Of a stretch of DNA of 64,000 bases, positions 22,301 to 35,700 are shown in pieces. The notes beneath the pieces were generated by a model. The model was not told the origin of the DNA, searched no databases, and saw nothing but the letters and a program-made list of their open reading frames with translations. This DNA is from Amoebophrya sp. A120 (Eukaryota; Sar; Dinophyceae; Syndiniales; Amoebophryaceae). The position numbers and the translations under genes were made by a program. Where the stretch lies: positions 734,387 to 798,386 of the forward strand of contig CAJINV010000015.1 in the NCBI GenBank assembly GCA_905178155.1, given 5' to 3'. Numbering within the stretch: the first letter of the stretch is position 1; each line of letters starts with the position of its first letter.

Positions 22301-25011
22301 TCGTCGTGTTCAGAGCTGCCACTTGCGACTGCGGTTGCGCTAGTACTTGGGGAAGGAGGATTCTCTTCGCGAAGATCAGAAATCCCAGTCTGGTTAATAT
22401 TGGCAGCTGCGCCTTGTTCGGAAGCTGCTGTGCCTCGTGTACCAGCGGAAGTAGCTGTGCCGCGTGTAGTTGTACCAGCGGAAGTAGCTGTGCCGCGTGC
22501 ATCTCCAGCATCATCTCCTCCCAACATGGTCGTACTTCCTGCTTCACCCCCCGGCGCCCCACCAGCGGCAAGAGCTGCAAGCCGGCGCTCCCGATCCTCT
22601 CTATCCCGGCTGTCCCTGGTCACGTAAATCATGTGCGTCCTCGGCTTCGCTTTTCCCGGGAAAAATACTTTTTTCCACGCGAGCAGCGTGCCCAGTAAAA
22701 TCGCCAGGTACCCGCCGACACACAGCTCGAAAGATAAGACTTGGCTGGTCCGGGTTTCGCCGAAGAAGATCGCAAGTAAGATATGCATTGCAAAAGTATC
22801 GCACTAGTATAAACCAGCCATGCTCCGGCTACCGCCGGAGCGCGCGGCTGTTTGGCCGGGTTTGAACTGCTTGCGGACCGGACCACAACGACATGCATAC
22901 TTAGGCCCCCTCAGCACCGTCTGCGCGCTTCCCGCGCCTAAGGGCGCTCTGCGCAGGGAGGAGCTACCACTAGCATTGGGGCAGAACAGGAGGCACCTAG
23001 ATGCCACACCAGTCCGCTACGCATGCCTTTCGTTAATCAAGACGAACCAAGAACCGGCCCGCCCCACCCCATTCCCCGGCGCCGCTTTTTCAATGACTTC
23101 AGTGTGGGAGGGGGGCGCGAGAGGGTGCGCGAGAGGGTGGCGCGAGAGGGTGGCGCGAGAGGGTGGCGGGGGCTGGCGCCGAACAAAACAAGTCCGCGAA
23201 GGGCCTGCAATGCTAAATATGGGGAATACCATGCGGATTCGCGCCCGCCACTTTGTGTCTTTACCCTCTCGCAGACCCTCTTTTTTACCTCTTTTGGGGG
23301 TCCCCGCTAATAATCCGGCTATACTCGCGGGTAGAGGTCGACAGAGGTGGCCCAGAGGTGGCCGAGAGGGTGCGCGAGAGGTTGGCCCTTATTCGCGCCA
23401 CCTCCCTCGCCCTCTGTCGACCTCTCGCGCCCCCTCTTTTTGACCTCTCTGCACCCTCTGAGGCACTTAGGCGCCGCCTTAAGGTGGGTCCTTCGGCGGG
23501 CTATACTCGCGCACCCTCTCGCCGACCCTCTCGAAAGGGGTCCCGCGCCACCTCTCCACCTCTGTCGACCTCTTTTTTACCTCTTTTGACCTCTTTTTGA
23601 CCTCTCGGCCACCTCTTGTTTACCCTCTGTCTACCTCTTTTTTCGCATGAATATAATATATAGTAATCGCATGACAAATTTTGCCAAGAGCAAAAATGGG
23701 ATTTGTCATGCTGAAAAAGGTAGACACAGATATCTGTCATGCACGAACAACAACACGAACGCAATTAGTACGAGTACGATGCTTTTGCAAAGGATATAAG
23801 AATCGAATCAACGACATCGTGACGCCGCCGCAATATCGAATCCGCTGCAGGGCCTCGAGGTAGAAGGCATCACGGGTTTCAGCGGTTTTCCGGAAATGTT
23901 CCAGCTGTTCTTTTAATCTTTTGTTTTCCTCTTGCAAATCGGTTTGCTGTTGCTCCAGTCTCAGCAGGCGCTCCTCGAGGGAAGTAGGGGGCGCAGCAGC
24001 CGCGCTTTCTCGTCGTGGTGATCCTGGATTTCTCCCTGGCCTCGAGTGAAAGTTTTCCTCTATTTGCTCTTCCATCTTTTCCTGCAGCAGGGCGGGGACA
24101 AATTTCGTGTCGTGCTTGTTGCGAGGAATTATATCGTCGTCATGGCCCATGCCCATCACCTTCTCGCGCGCAATCTCTTGCAGCTCTTCCTCTTGCTTCA
24201 TCTCGCCCACCTCTACTTGTACGGACACTTTTTCAGCAGCTCCTGCAGCCTCAACATCAGCTTGGACCACGAAAGAACTTTCGCCGTCAGGAGAGAGGAC
24301 CATTTCCGCGTTCTTGTGTATGTGTTCGGTATGCTCGTCCTGATTCCGCTCTCCAGCTGCTTTCATGCCTACTTCGCTACCGTCATCGACGTCGTCATGC
24401 GTCAAATGTGACTGATCGTGTTCCCGTGCTATGTGTTCAACAGCAACTTGATGCTGCTGTGCCGCACGACGACCGTCGTTGTGACCACCATCATCACCTA
24501 CACCTAGTATTCTTCGACGTGGCTGCAAAAACGAGTTGTTTGATTGCTCTGTTTGTGCATCTGAGTCTGACTGCGTGTTCCTCTTCACAGCCTCGTCTAG
24601 ATCCTTCACTTCTGAGTAGAAGCGGTCGCTTTCCACTTGTTGCGCAAGCGGAGCAACTCCAGGAGGTGTAGGCAGCTCACCCCCTGCAGCAGCCTCCGAG
24701 TGGTGTGCTAACACAGCCTCCTCTCCCAGGTGGTCCAGCACTCCGTCCTCATTTCTATGCCGCTCTGCCACCTGCTGGTGGTCTCTTCTTTCTAAAAACT
24801 TGTGGTGCGTAGACGAACTAGGAGCTTCACGCCTGTCATCCCCTGGTGCTGGTGACGCACCACCTGTCGAAAGAGCTGAAACTTGTCTAGGGAAATAACT
24901 CTTTTGTAAAACGCCTGAGAAATTAAACGCTGTGAAAAGACTCAATAGAATGAGATGAAGAAAAGGCGATCTACATCGAACGACGATGGCATGCTGCATA
25001 AACTGCATCAT
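19374..25011 (-). CDS. Large multi-spanning membrane protein, family unknown
   Basis: Six exons split by five elements give 1186 residues in frame. Start taken at ATG 25011 (MMQFMQHAIVV). Residues 13-45 form a hydrophobic signal or anchor (SPFLHLILLSLFTAFNF). Then come an acidic, His/Glu-rich region and a coiled coil before the first membrane segments. Membrane-like segments include FELCVGGYLAILLGTLLAW, FTIALILYMVATLL, VLRCCWLIVPSFCFVVTAVI, a Cys/Leu helix after NFAANAG, LVVIAWTWLMGSCLFFQQFL and FEMLVCYAIFFLPILAGY. The C-terminus (SKRWELAKYCINYHRQIKEG and onward) is soluble and charged. I do not recognise the family. It could be a channel, transporter or sensor; topology alone does not tell. 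Confidence 0.75.
19679..19978. mobile_element. IE-7 element in membrane-protein gene
   Basis: IE-7 is marked by AAAATCCCCCCTCCCCATAT near each end, inverted. Repeat CAAGA both sides. The right end has decayed (GGGGTGGGAAC). Confidence 0.9.
20027..20182. mobile_element. IE-2 element in membrane-protein gene
   Basis: Repeat TAGTG both sides. Excision joins TRAHY to VNQLNPD. Confidence 0.93.
21500..21827. mobile_element. IE-7 element in membrane-protein gene
   Basis: Flanks CGCTC and GGCTC (4 of 5). Excision joins WKKLS to EIGDHG in frame. Confidence 0.9.
21868..22120. mobile_element. IE-1 element in membrane-protein gene
   Basis: Flanks GAACG and GAGTG (3 of 5), the weakest intragenic repeat seen; the frame is still restored across it. 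Only about 40 nt of exon separates it from the IE-7 copy. Confidence 0.88.
22782..23796. mobile_element. IE-2 element carrying a nested GC-rich element
   Basis: Repeat TAAGA both sides; normal IE-2 ends. The middle (about 22813-23660) is replaced by a foreign GC-rich block. Removal of all 1015 bp plus one repeat joins IRFL to LAIFFGE in frame. Confidence 0.92.
22813..23660 (+). repeat. Nested GC-rich composite element, copy 1
   Basis: Parts in order: a GC-rich head starting CCAGCCATGCTCCGGCT, a tandem array of GAGAGGGTGGCGC-type units, a spacer with CTAATAATCCGGCTATACTC, arrays of GAGGTCGACAGAGGTGGCC and its complement, and a tail ending TTTCGCATGAATATAATA. No protein visible. Confidence 0.88.
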
Positions 25012-26754
25012 GATCTCCAAAGACAACTTGGTTGGGGGCAAACGTGGTACGTTTGCACGTGCAAGTATCCGAATCTACTATTGTCTACACCGTTGAGTCG
25101 CAGTACTAAAAATTTGTCACGGGCAGGTATCGTTATCGCTTTGAGAGGGCCTGTTCGATCTTCGAACTAAAATGCTTATCGTCTTAAGTAAAAATAAACC
25201 AGAAAGGAGACCACACTGGAGTGAACGCAACGAGAACGAGTACGAGAGCGACATGTTGCTACGACGTTGTTGATGAATGACAGTTGAGACGGGTATAGCT
25301 ACATGCAATCTGTGGCGGACGATTTAGGAGAGGTAGCGCCGAGAGAGCACAATCACAATGTTGACCGAACATCTTCATTACGAAGGAAGACAAATACTGC
25401 ATGCGGACGAAGAAGCTGTAGCTCAGGACGAAAACAAAACTCAATAACCGATCCCGATGAGCAGGAAGAGGCCCAGTAACCGAATAGTTGTGTGTATGTG
25501 TTTACTGTTACTAGGTCTTTGCGCTACTGCTACAGAAACTTCATATCTGCTCCATTTCTTGTAGCAGAACAGAAGGCCCTTGCAGCAAATGAATTTGCCG
25601 CCGAGAGCGACTAAGCTTTCGCCCGCCCGCTCCTTCTGTCTGGAGCAGGAAACCCAGGACCACCTGCTGCCTGTCCGATTTGATGTTCGTTGTCGATGCA
25701 AAGATATCATACAGCTTTATTTGCAATTTGATCGTTTCAAAACTCTGGTAGATAATCATTCGGTGGTATACAGGGCATTCGTGATTCGCATTTTTCGTCC
25801 TACTACAGCTCTATGATCTACGATTCATACCACCTCCCCGCCGTGCAAATTCAACATAGATAAAAATTGCACGACAAATCATAGCAGCTTTTTTGATAGA
25901 CAAGTAAAACTTCTATATGGTCTACAACTAACTTCCGCGTAGTTGATGCTTACAAATCTCTTTTCTCTTAGAAGTAGTTTCCGAAGTACAAGACATTTTG
26001 TCTTGCTATTCTCACTTCTTGTTTTGAACCTAAAGCAAATTCTTTCCAGCAGACTGGCGTATTTTTGCTGGCACACGAGTTGCACGACTGCAGCGGACAG
26101 ATATCTTCAACATACGCCTGATGAAGAGGACCCCCCGCTGTCGCTGTGTGCCCGCCAGATTCTCTTTACTTTCTCCCCTTTTGCTATTTTGTGTGATGTC
26201 AATGAAAAAATGAAATGCCTTCCAGATGGTAGCACTCGGGCTGACGGGTAGCATAGGAGTGGTGCATCTTCACACCCCCGCCCTGCTGCCCTTTTACTTC
26301 TTGCCACGAGCGGTTTCTACCATTGCTAAGAGTAATCCAATCAAGTGTAAAAAAGGTCATATCGCCCAAAGAATTGGCGCCTTTTGATGATGTTTTAGAC
26401 AATGATTAATCGAAAAAGTTGATACGAGTTTTTAGATGAGAAGACACGTGGCCGTAGTGGTCATCTTCATCGCTTTTCATCTTCGCACAGTGAAAATCCT
26501 GGTGACGAAGAAACTTTTGTCGCTGATCGCAGGATGAAACAAACAGCAACGGAGCAAGAACTTGTACTACAAAATGCGCAGGATTTTGCCAGATCGGGTA
26601 GAAACTATTTGTCGCTTAGGAGTTGTAGTTGGAGATGAGCGAGATGAGGTCGCTGACGTTGTTCTTGACGAGCTTGACAAATTCTTCTTGCATATGCATT
26701 GGAGGTTTTTTCACTATCCACCACCGCAAGTTGCAAAAAATTATGTCGTCGTCT
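25012..26754. other. Intergenic spacer between membrane protein and SPT5
   Basis: AT-richer, with only short scattered open frames on both strands. No element ends, RNA genes or protein-like sequence recognised. Confidence 0.45.
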
Positions 26755-29700
26755 CTACAAATCGTCCATGTCGACTTCCATGATCTCCTTTTTCTCCACT
26801 ACTTCTTCCTCGATGACCTCCTCCTCGATAATTTATGAACTGCAAAAGTATCGCACTCGTAGTAATTGCAGTCATGCATTACAAATCTTGTTCTTAAGGT
26901 AAATCCGCATAACAAACTTTCTTTCTCATGTTAAGGAAATTTGTAATGCATTTCTACTAGTACGAGTACGATGCAACTTTTGCAATGCATATAATTTCCT
27001 CCTCCACGATCTTCTCGGCGTTGTTCGCAGCACTACTTCCGCCCTGATTCCACCACTCGTTGCCACCAGTTTGTGCTGAGGATCCAGCTGCTGCCCCCTG
27101 TAGTTTGAGTTATTTTCAGTAAGTTTAGAAGTACAACGCAGTCGGAGCTGCTGCACATGTTGATGAGGCATGACGTAAGTTTGTTTGCACTTGTTGCTTT
27201 AGAAGAGCTGAAAACATCAAGAAAACCAAAACGGAAGTCCAATGACACAACAAGAACAAAAATCACATACCGTCTCCACCCACTTATTCGTTGCATCATC
27301 CCACTTCCAGTTTCCGTCCTTATTCCAATTATCTGTCGCACCGTAATTGTTGTTGTAGCCAGAAGAGGAAGCAGCAGCTGCACCGGAGGAATTATTGTTG
27401 TAGCTGTAGTCTTTGTTGTAGTTGTCCCGATCGTTATAACCGGTACCGGATGAGCCCCAGTTATTGTCGTCCTTGCTTTTGTTCCAGTCTTTATTGTTGT
27501 TCCAGTCGTTATAATTCCAAGAACCACTGTCCCACTTGCTCTTGTCGTCGTCTTTGTTCTTTTTATCCCAACCTTCCCAGTTGGACGAAGTTGCAGCTTT
27601 TTTCTCCACTTCTTCCTCTTCTTCCGCACCAAAATTCGGATCCCAGGCCATGTCGGCGATGAGCTTCTCATGTTCGGTGAGCCCGCCGGTTTTCGTGAAT
27701 TCGTAATTGGTAATATCGAAAGGAAAAACTCCCCCTCCCCATATCGAACAGGCATGTTTCCGAAAATTTGTGTTGCTGATTTGAGGTCACAAATCACGTT
27801 TGTCTTGCAAGGAGACAACGGCAAAAGCTTCGCCCCCATTATAGAAGCGATTTGTCATGCTGTTGGGCCTAAAGGGCAGCCGCTTGCCATGCTGAACAAC
27901 TAGACCGATACGCCCCTACATAGCCTGGGGATCTGGCGGCAGTGCCTTCCTGCAATACAAAGCTGATTTGTGTACGCAAATCCAGCATCAGAAACTTCGT
28001 TTCGATATGGGGAGGGGGGATTTTTCCCTTTGATAGGTAAACTGGTGCTTTTGGTACCCGGTGACATCGTTGAATTGTTTCATCTATGCAGTGCAAAAGT
28101 ATCGCACTCGTACTAATCGCATTCATGCAAGACAAATTTCTTTTTCAAGCTAAATCAGCATGAGAAATTCCACATGTCATGCTGAGCTAATTTGTATTGC
28201 AATACTACGAGTACGATACTTTTGCAGTTCATATCATCGTGTCATGCATTTCCGCTTTCTGGTGGACGAAGGGCGCGAACTTGCTATCCGTTTCGAAAGT
28301 CGGCTCCTTGTAAACCAAACCCCCGCTGGATTGAATGACCTGCTGTTCCTTGCCCTGCTTGTCCTTCACCGGAACAATTTTCCACTCCTTGTCGCTGACT
28401 GTCGCGATGAGCGACAAATCCTTCACCGCGTTATTCAGCACTGCAACCTGCAAGGCCTGCATCGCGATGTCGTCTTTCTTTTCCGGACTGCTTTGGACGG
28501 ATTTATCCTGGATCGCTTTCACACCAGACAGTTCGTTCTGCTCGGCGGCGGCGGAGGCGATCTCCTGTTTCTTCTTTTCAAACGCCTCCTTCCCGAGGCA
28601 CACGTAGTTGCCGTTTAGTGGGTTTTTCGGGTTCTCCAAAATTTTCCAGCTCTGGTGTTCTTGCTCCCACCGCGCAATATGACAACCTCAGGTTGGAAAT
28701 CCTCAAAGTGCAAATTACTATCTATTATATTCATGCGAAAGTAGAGGTCTACAGAGGGTCGAAGAGAGGTGGCCGAGAGGTAAAAAAGAGGTCGACAGAG
28801 GTCAAAAAGAGGTCGACAGAGGTGGAGAGGTGGCGCGGGAGGTCATTCGAGAGGGTGGCCGAGAGGGTGCGCGAGTATAGCCCGCCGAAGGGCTCGCCCT
28901 AAGGCCGCGCCTATAGGGACCAGAGGGGGCCGAGAGGGTCCAGAGAGGGTAAGCGAGAGGTGGACAGAGGTGCCGGGAGGTTGCGCGAATAAGGGCGAAC
29001 CTCTCGCGCACCCTCTGGGCCACCTCTCGGCCACCTCTGTAGACCTCTACCGGCGAGTATAGCCGGATTATTAGCAACACCTCTCGGGAGAGGTCAAAAA
29101 GAGGGTCTGCGAGAGGGTCAGAAAACCCCGAATCCGCCCGGCTCGCGGCCGGTTTTGTTTGGGCCTTTTCATCGCGCAGGCCCGCACCCTCTCGCGCTAC
29201 CCTCTCGCGCACCCTCTCGCGCCACCCTCTCGCGCCACCCTCTCGCGCTACCCTCTCGCGCTACCCTCTCGCGCTCCCCTCTCGTGCCAACCATTTCCGT
29301 CGGGAAGCAAATAGGGCGGGGGCGGGATGGTGATCAAAATAGGGCAGCGCGGCCCCCGTTCTGCTTCCTTCGGCACCTATGTCGAGGTGGCTTCTCTTCG
29401 CCCCCAAGCTTCGTTGCAGTTGCTCCCTGCGCATAGCGCCAGCAGGCGCGGGAAGCGCGCAGGAGGCCGCGCGGGCTGACATGGCGCAAACCGGCGCCAG
29501 TAGTTCCCTCGGTCTGTCACGCTGTGCCCAAAGACCCGGCGCTGCGGTCCGACCCGCGCATTGTCCTGCCCCGCCACAACAGCCTTGCGCCCCGGCGGCA
29601 GCCGGGGCATGGCTGGTAATTTGTAATGCAAAAAAACGACTCCAGTTGAAGCGCCATTTGTAGTCGGCGCATGACAAATTTCCTGGGCCCTTAAAGCATG

Positions 29701-32700
29701 TCTGTCATGCAGGTTAAGGCAAAGGGGTGCGCTTCTGTCGTGCTAAGCAGCACTCCAATTCTTGACCCCCAGCAGGACAATAGTCGGCCTCCATTGTGTC
29801 CTCTGCAATACAGTCTTTTTTGAGTCGTTGTCGTATTTCATGCATCACAAATCATTTCCACTTTGAGGATTTCCATTGTTCTGAGGCTTTCATACGCAAT
29901 TACCACGCTGTCGTACTTTTCGATCGCCAACCGGGATTATCAAATGTAAAAATGTCTGGGTCTGGAAGAATGCAACTTGTAATGCGTATTTCAAAACACA
30001 GAAAAGTCTCTCATGCATACGTAGCAAAAGCTGCCCCCTTTCTGTCAGCAAAATAGGGGACTTGTCATGCGGATTCGGCATTGCGGAAGCTTCTCGAAAC
30101 CTGTGATGCTAGAGCTTCCATGCCAGACCTTCTGTGTCATGCAAAAACAGCATGCCTCTTCCAGACCCAGACATTTTTACATTTGATATGGATTCTTCCT
30201 GCTTCTTGCTGTTTTTCTCCTTCAAAATCGTCAAGTGGATCTTCGGGATGATGATCAGCTTTGACTTGATTTGCAGCGCCACCCGGAAGTGCTCCTCGTC
30301 GATGACCTGGCGGAACTCGCAGAGCTGGCCCTTGTAGGGATTTTTGTCCGTCGACTTCATGATCTTCATCCGCAAACCCTTGTAGGGGTGGGCCTTTTTT
30401 TGCCCCTTTTCTTTGTCGTGCAACTCCTGCCACTTCAGCGGAATTTTGTCGGGCCTTTGCTCCTCCTCCTTAATAATAGCCAGCTCTTGCTTCTGCGTCG
30501 TCAGTGCTTTCTGTACCGCAGAACCGTGGGTCAAAGCCAGCGTGCCCATGTCGGCTGTGTTTTGTTGGTGCATGAAGAACATTATCGAACTTCAAAAAAG
30601 GCTGTTCTTGCGGACATGTTGAACATATGAATTTGAACTACAGCTGCTGCATCTGTATCTATAACCACATGAACAACATCTTCCCAGAAGTAGTGCTACG
30701 TACTGCTAGCAGCAAAAAAATTCACTATATCAAAAATACCCGCGACTTGATTTATGGTTGCCAGCTGCCGTTCCACCATACCCCCGTCTTTTCGCGTCGC
30801 TTATCAAATGCAAAAATGTCTGGGTCTGGAACATTCTAAACTTGTGATGCTGTCTGTGGATTCTGAAAAAATTTGTATTGCATGAACAGCAAGAGGACTC
30901 CAGTTTGTGCTACGCGGAGAACAAGGCGGCTCTCATGCGGTAGAGGTATCAGAAAGCGCTCTAAAAATCTGCGATGCTGCGGCATGCATCACAGACGTCA
31001 TGGGTCATGGAAAATATGCATGACAAGTCTAGAAATCTTCCAGACTCAGACATTTTTACATTTGATATCGCTGCGGCTTCGTCAATTGCGTATTTCTCGG
31101 TCTTGCTGGTTGTCAAAGCCAGTTGATTCTATCCTGAGTAAAAACGTACCCACACCAGAGTTGTAATGCAGATTTGCAAAGACAGGAAGACTTGTAATGC
31201 GCATCCCCATGAGAGCCATTTCCAATCGTGTTTTGGAATTTGTGATGCTGTGAACAGGATGAGCAGATGAATCTGTGATGCGGCTACACTTGCTAACCTG
31301 CACTACACTGCATACGGCAACTTGTCATGCGTGACTCACAAAACTCCTAGGTTTGTGTTGCAAAATCCTCATCCTGACTCTGGTGTGGGTACGTTTTTAC
31401 TCAGGATAGATTCGCCTGCGACTTCTTCGCTTCCGGTCCGAAGTCTCGTAGGCCGCCCTTCACCGCTTTCTCGAGTTTGCAGTCAGTACCACGGACGAAC
31501 ATCCAGTCGTTTTTGTTTTCATCGTCCCGAATGTACATGCCGTCGGTGAGAATGTGCATGATGCGCTGCGTGCTCTGGTTCGTCTGGGCCCCTGACCCGG
31601 AGATTTGTTTGTTCTGCATGAACCGGCACTGCACTGCGTCGAGTTCGTAAAGCAGACGCCCATCGTTGTCCGCCTGGACTAGCCTGCCTTGCGTGCCACG
31701 TTTAAGACCGAACTCCCCCTTTATTGCTTCACTTATCGTTTTCTCGGACTTCGCGTTGGACTTCAGATGGCATTCTGTTTTGGTGATGATGTGTTGCATT
31801 TAGTTGGATTTTTGATCATGAAGATGGTCGTGCACGTGCTCGTCTTCATGCATGAAAATTTCATGTGTACTACTACGTCTATCAAGCGATGATCGTGATG
31901 TCCTTGAAAGAGAAAGCCTCTCATTTCAATTCAAGCAGAACAACAATCAAAAACAAAGCAAAAAGCATCTTCGTATTAAATACCGCTCTGCTTCACGTCC
32001 AGCACGGTATTTGCGGTGCTCAAGACCTTCATGCCGTCGTTGGGAAACAACTGTAAAACGACCGCCGGCTGGCTACTAACCCCGTCCCCCTGCTCTACAT
32101 GGACTAGGTCGTAGAGTGTGAAGGCAGAGCCTGCTGCGAAGGTGGTTTTGTCCACCTCGTCTTGATTGGTGGTCATGTTCGTCTGCATTGAGTACTTGTC
32201 TTGCTCGAACGTTACCTTCACGTCGTTGATGGGCAAGTGCACTTCCTCGGGCCAGCCGTCCATCCCCAAGGACGCAAAGGCGACGATTACCGTTTGCGCA
32301 TCGGTGTCCGCCTTGATCACGTCTCCTATCCTCCCCCGCTGCTTCGCATGGTGGGAAATCACCTTCACGCGCTGCCCCGGCTCGAAATACTTGCAGCACT
32401 CACGGGGGTCTACTACGACGTGACCTGATAGTTTTTGTTTTGATAGGATGAAATACTTTCTTGTCGGTGTCATGCGAAATTCAAAACTGCGAATCGTTTT
32501 TATTGGGTTATTTTCCTTGACACGTTCGTACTAACTGTCCTCCAAATAGGAAATTCACAACAAATCACTATCACACCTATTTTCCCGATTCCCAGATCCC
32601 CCAGCCTCGGTTCCACCATCATCGTTCCGTTTTCCAACATTTTTCTCACGGTCGCCTATGGATGTGTCAGAGTTGAAATCGACAAAGTTGAAGTAACTTG

Positions 32701-35700
32701 CAATGCATAAAATCGATACCAGTTGCAAGTCCAATTTGTAAGCGGCGCATGACAAATTTGAGTAGAGTCGAAATCTAGTTTGTAATGCTGTTTGGGTAAG
32801 GAGGACGCCTTTTGTGATGCTACTTGAGCAGCTCTATTTCTAACCCGAAACAGGCTCACAATCTGCCTCCCTTGCCTACTCTGCAAGACAGACATTTTCT
32901 GCGTTGCATTTTATGCATGACAAACTATTTCAACTTTGACGATTTCAATCCTGTCAGTTCCATATCGCGACCACACCTTTCAATTGCCCCATATACACCT
33001 CGATCTTGTCCCCCGTTTCGAACGGGTTTTTCTCTTTCACCATCAAATCCTCTGCCCCTAGTTGCACGTGCCCCTGCGCATCCAGCCCCGCGGTCACGCT
33101 TTCGTCGACGGCCGCGTAATCTTCTGGCATCAACTATCCACAGGAAGTTTCATCCTGTACATGATGTACAAATGCAGTTTCTGCATGACAAAACTTTCTT
33201 TCAATTCTATTGTGCATGACAAGTGGCATGCTCCTCCAAGTTGGTGACATTATTTGTGATGCATTTTGTACATGTACAGGAAATTTGTATTGCATATCAA
33301 CACGTTGGAAAAGTCGTTCTTCTCCGCCATGGTGGCGTTGTATCAAATGCAAATTATATGTCTGGGTCTGGAAACTTGTAATGCTGAATGGCCATGATTG
33401 ACTGCGCCTTTGAGTACAGTGCGGCATGACAAATTCTTCAAACGCCCTGTCATGCGCAGGACGCATTACAAACTACGTTTTTGCATGACGAAGGTGAGGT
33501 GCTGTATTTGCTGCTTATACAATACAGATTTTTTAGGAATGCGAAACACGCAATACAGGCTCAACCTTTCCAGACCCAGACATATTTGCAGTTGATACGT
33601 TCACAAAGGGGTCGATCTTCGCGAGGGGAAAGTGTTTGAAGATGTGCCCGGACTGTCTTGTAAACGTGTCGCCGTTGGTCTGAAAGCAGCGGATCCCCAT
33701 GTACTCGATGTCGCGTAATTCTTCGACAAAAATTATCCCCAACTCCTTCCTGTTCGCGGTGTCGTAGGTGAAAAATTGCGCGGGCGGCTTTGGTTCCTTG
33801 CCCGCTCTTATTTTCGTGTTTTTGTTCCCGAATTTTTGTGGTCGGTCGATATTTGTGCCGTAATTGGTCAAACCGCCGGTCCAAGTGTTGACGTCGCGGG
33901 GGAGGCGGGGCTTCATGCGGACCTGCACGCCCTTCTCGTCTATTTTCAGGACGCGCCCGAGGTCGCCACGGTAGGTGCCATTGGCGAGGACGCGGACGAA
34001 TTCTGTATGAATCAATGCATTACAAATTAGCATGAGAAACAAATGACATTTGTAATGCGAACTTACCTTACGAAGAAGATTTGTATATGCATGACTGCAA
34101 TACGAGTACGATATTAAAAACAAGAGTAAGTACGTCCAGCCTTGATGTGGCTGTGCGGCGTGGTTCCAGCTTGGCCCATGCACTGCCTCAATACGTTGAA
34201 GGAATCGTCAGGTGGTACTAATCTTGTGTCCCAGGCCGAAACGCCGCGGATTCCTTGCAAGAATTTCCGCAGTTCTTGCTCCTTAAAGGCCTCGATGTAG
34301 ATGTAGTCTGTTTTGATGGTTTTGATTTGTGTATTTCGGAGGGGACCCCAAAGGCAAAACCAAAGGTCTAACAATCTTCATCAAAAATCTAAACGTCATG
34401 CAGCAGTGCGCGTCACCAGCGAACAAGCAGAACAAAACAACATATGCATGTCACATCAGATCGCAAGAAGTACTGTCATACATGAGTATGTACATCAAGA
34501 TCGCATCAAGAAGTACTTTTTATATTCCTGCTGGCCAGCACGGAGAACACGGGGGAGACGAAGTCCGGGTCTTCCTTCTGTTTGTAGGCCATTTTTGTCG
34601 TAATCGTGTTACAGACGTCAATTCCCTCGCCGAAAATTTTCACGCACCACAGTTTCGGGTCCGACTGCCGCATGAGAACCGGCTCGGTGGCCGGGCCGGG
34701 GGTTACTCGGTCCGGTTTTCCTATGGATGTGTCAGAGTTGAAATCGACAAAGTTGAAATAATTTGTCATGCATAAAATGGATGCCAGTTGGAACCCAGTT
34801 CCCAAGTGGCGCATGACAAATTTCGGCGGTCCCTAAATCCAGTTTGTCATGCTGTTTAGGCAAAGAAGAGTGATTTTCACCTGCTCCTGTAGCAGCTCGA
34901 GCTGTAACCCCAAACAGGCTGACAATCGGCCTCACTTGCCTGCTCTGCAACACACGTGCCTCGGGTCATGCATTTTATGCATTACAGATTATTTCAACTT
35001 TGACGATTTCAAGCCTGACGCTTCCATATTTCCGTGAAGCTCGAAGGCGCTGGGTCTTTCGAGGTCGTCGAAGGCGCCGGCTTCGGAAACGGGGAGGTAT
35101 CCACAGGAAATTTCCCGCGCACGTACAAATGCGGTTTCTGCATGACAAAACTTTCTTAGAATCCCACTCAGCATGACAAGTGGCCTGCTCGCCGTTGGTG
35201 AATAAATTTGTGATGCATTTTGTACATGTACAGGAAATTTGTATTGCATAGGAGGGAGGGGGGAAGCATGACTTCATCTTCTGGGAACTCATTAATCAGG
35301 TCCTGCATCTGCATGGCCACGTTCCCGGCGCCCAGAAGTCGCCCGTGGTCCGGAACAGTTTCATCCCGTAAAACCGCATCCGGATCCTGATTGATCGGGG
35401 CCGCTAAAGGATCAAATGCAAATATGTCTGGGCGGTCTGGAAGATTGCTACGTTTGTCATGCATGTCTGACATGACTCAAGAATCTGTGATGCCTGGGCA
35501 CGAAGCGGCCCTCTTGCCTGTCGTGCAAAAACGCAGTTTACCATACGAAACACGCAACACATAGGAGCCCAAAAATTTGTCATGCTTGGCTCCGTATTGC
35601 AGTGGGACTCTCATTCACCTTTAGCATATACAAGTTTCTAGACCCAGACATATTTGCAATGCATATAAAGGATCCCGGAACAAATCGGCATCCGCCTGTT

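Noticed and set aside
22820-23443. A 207-residue plus-strand frame in the GC-rich nested element
   Set aside because: It runs through tandem arrays and GC-rich head, repeats are low complexity, and the other two copies do not preserve the frame.
23101-29300. Regular GAGAGGGTGGCGC repeats considered as a CRISPR array
   Set aside because: Units are contiguous and unequal with no spacers, in a eukaryotic intronic element; they are simple tandem arrays.
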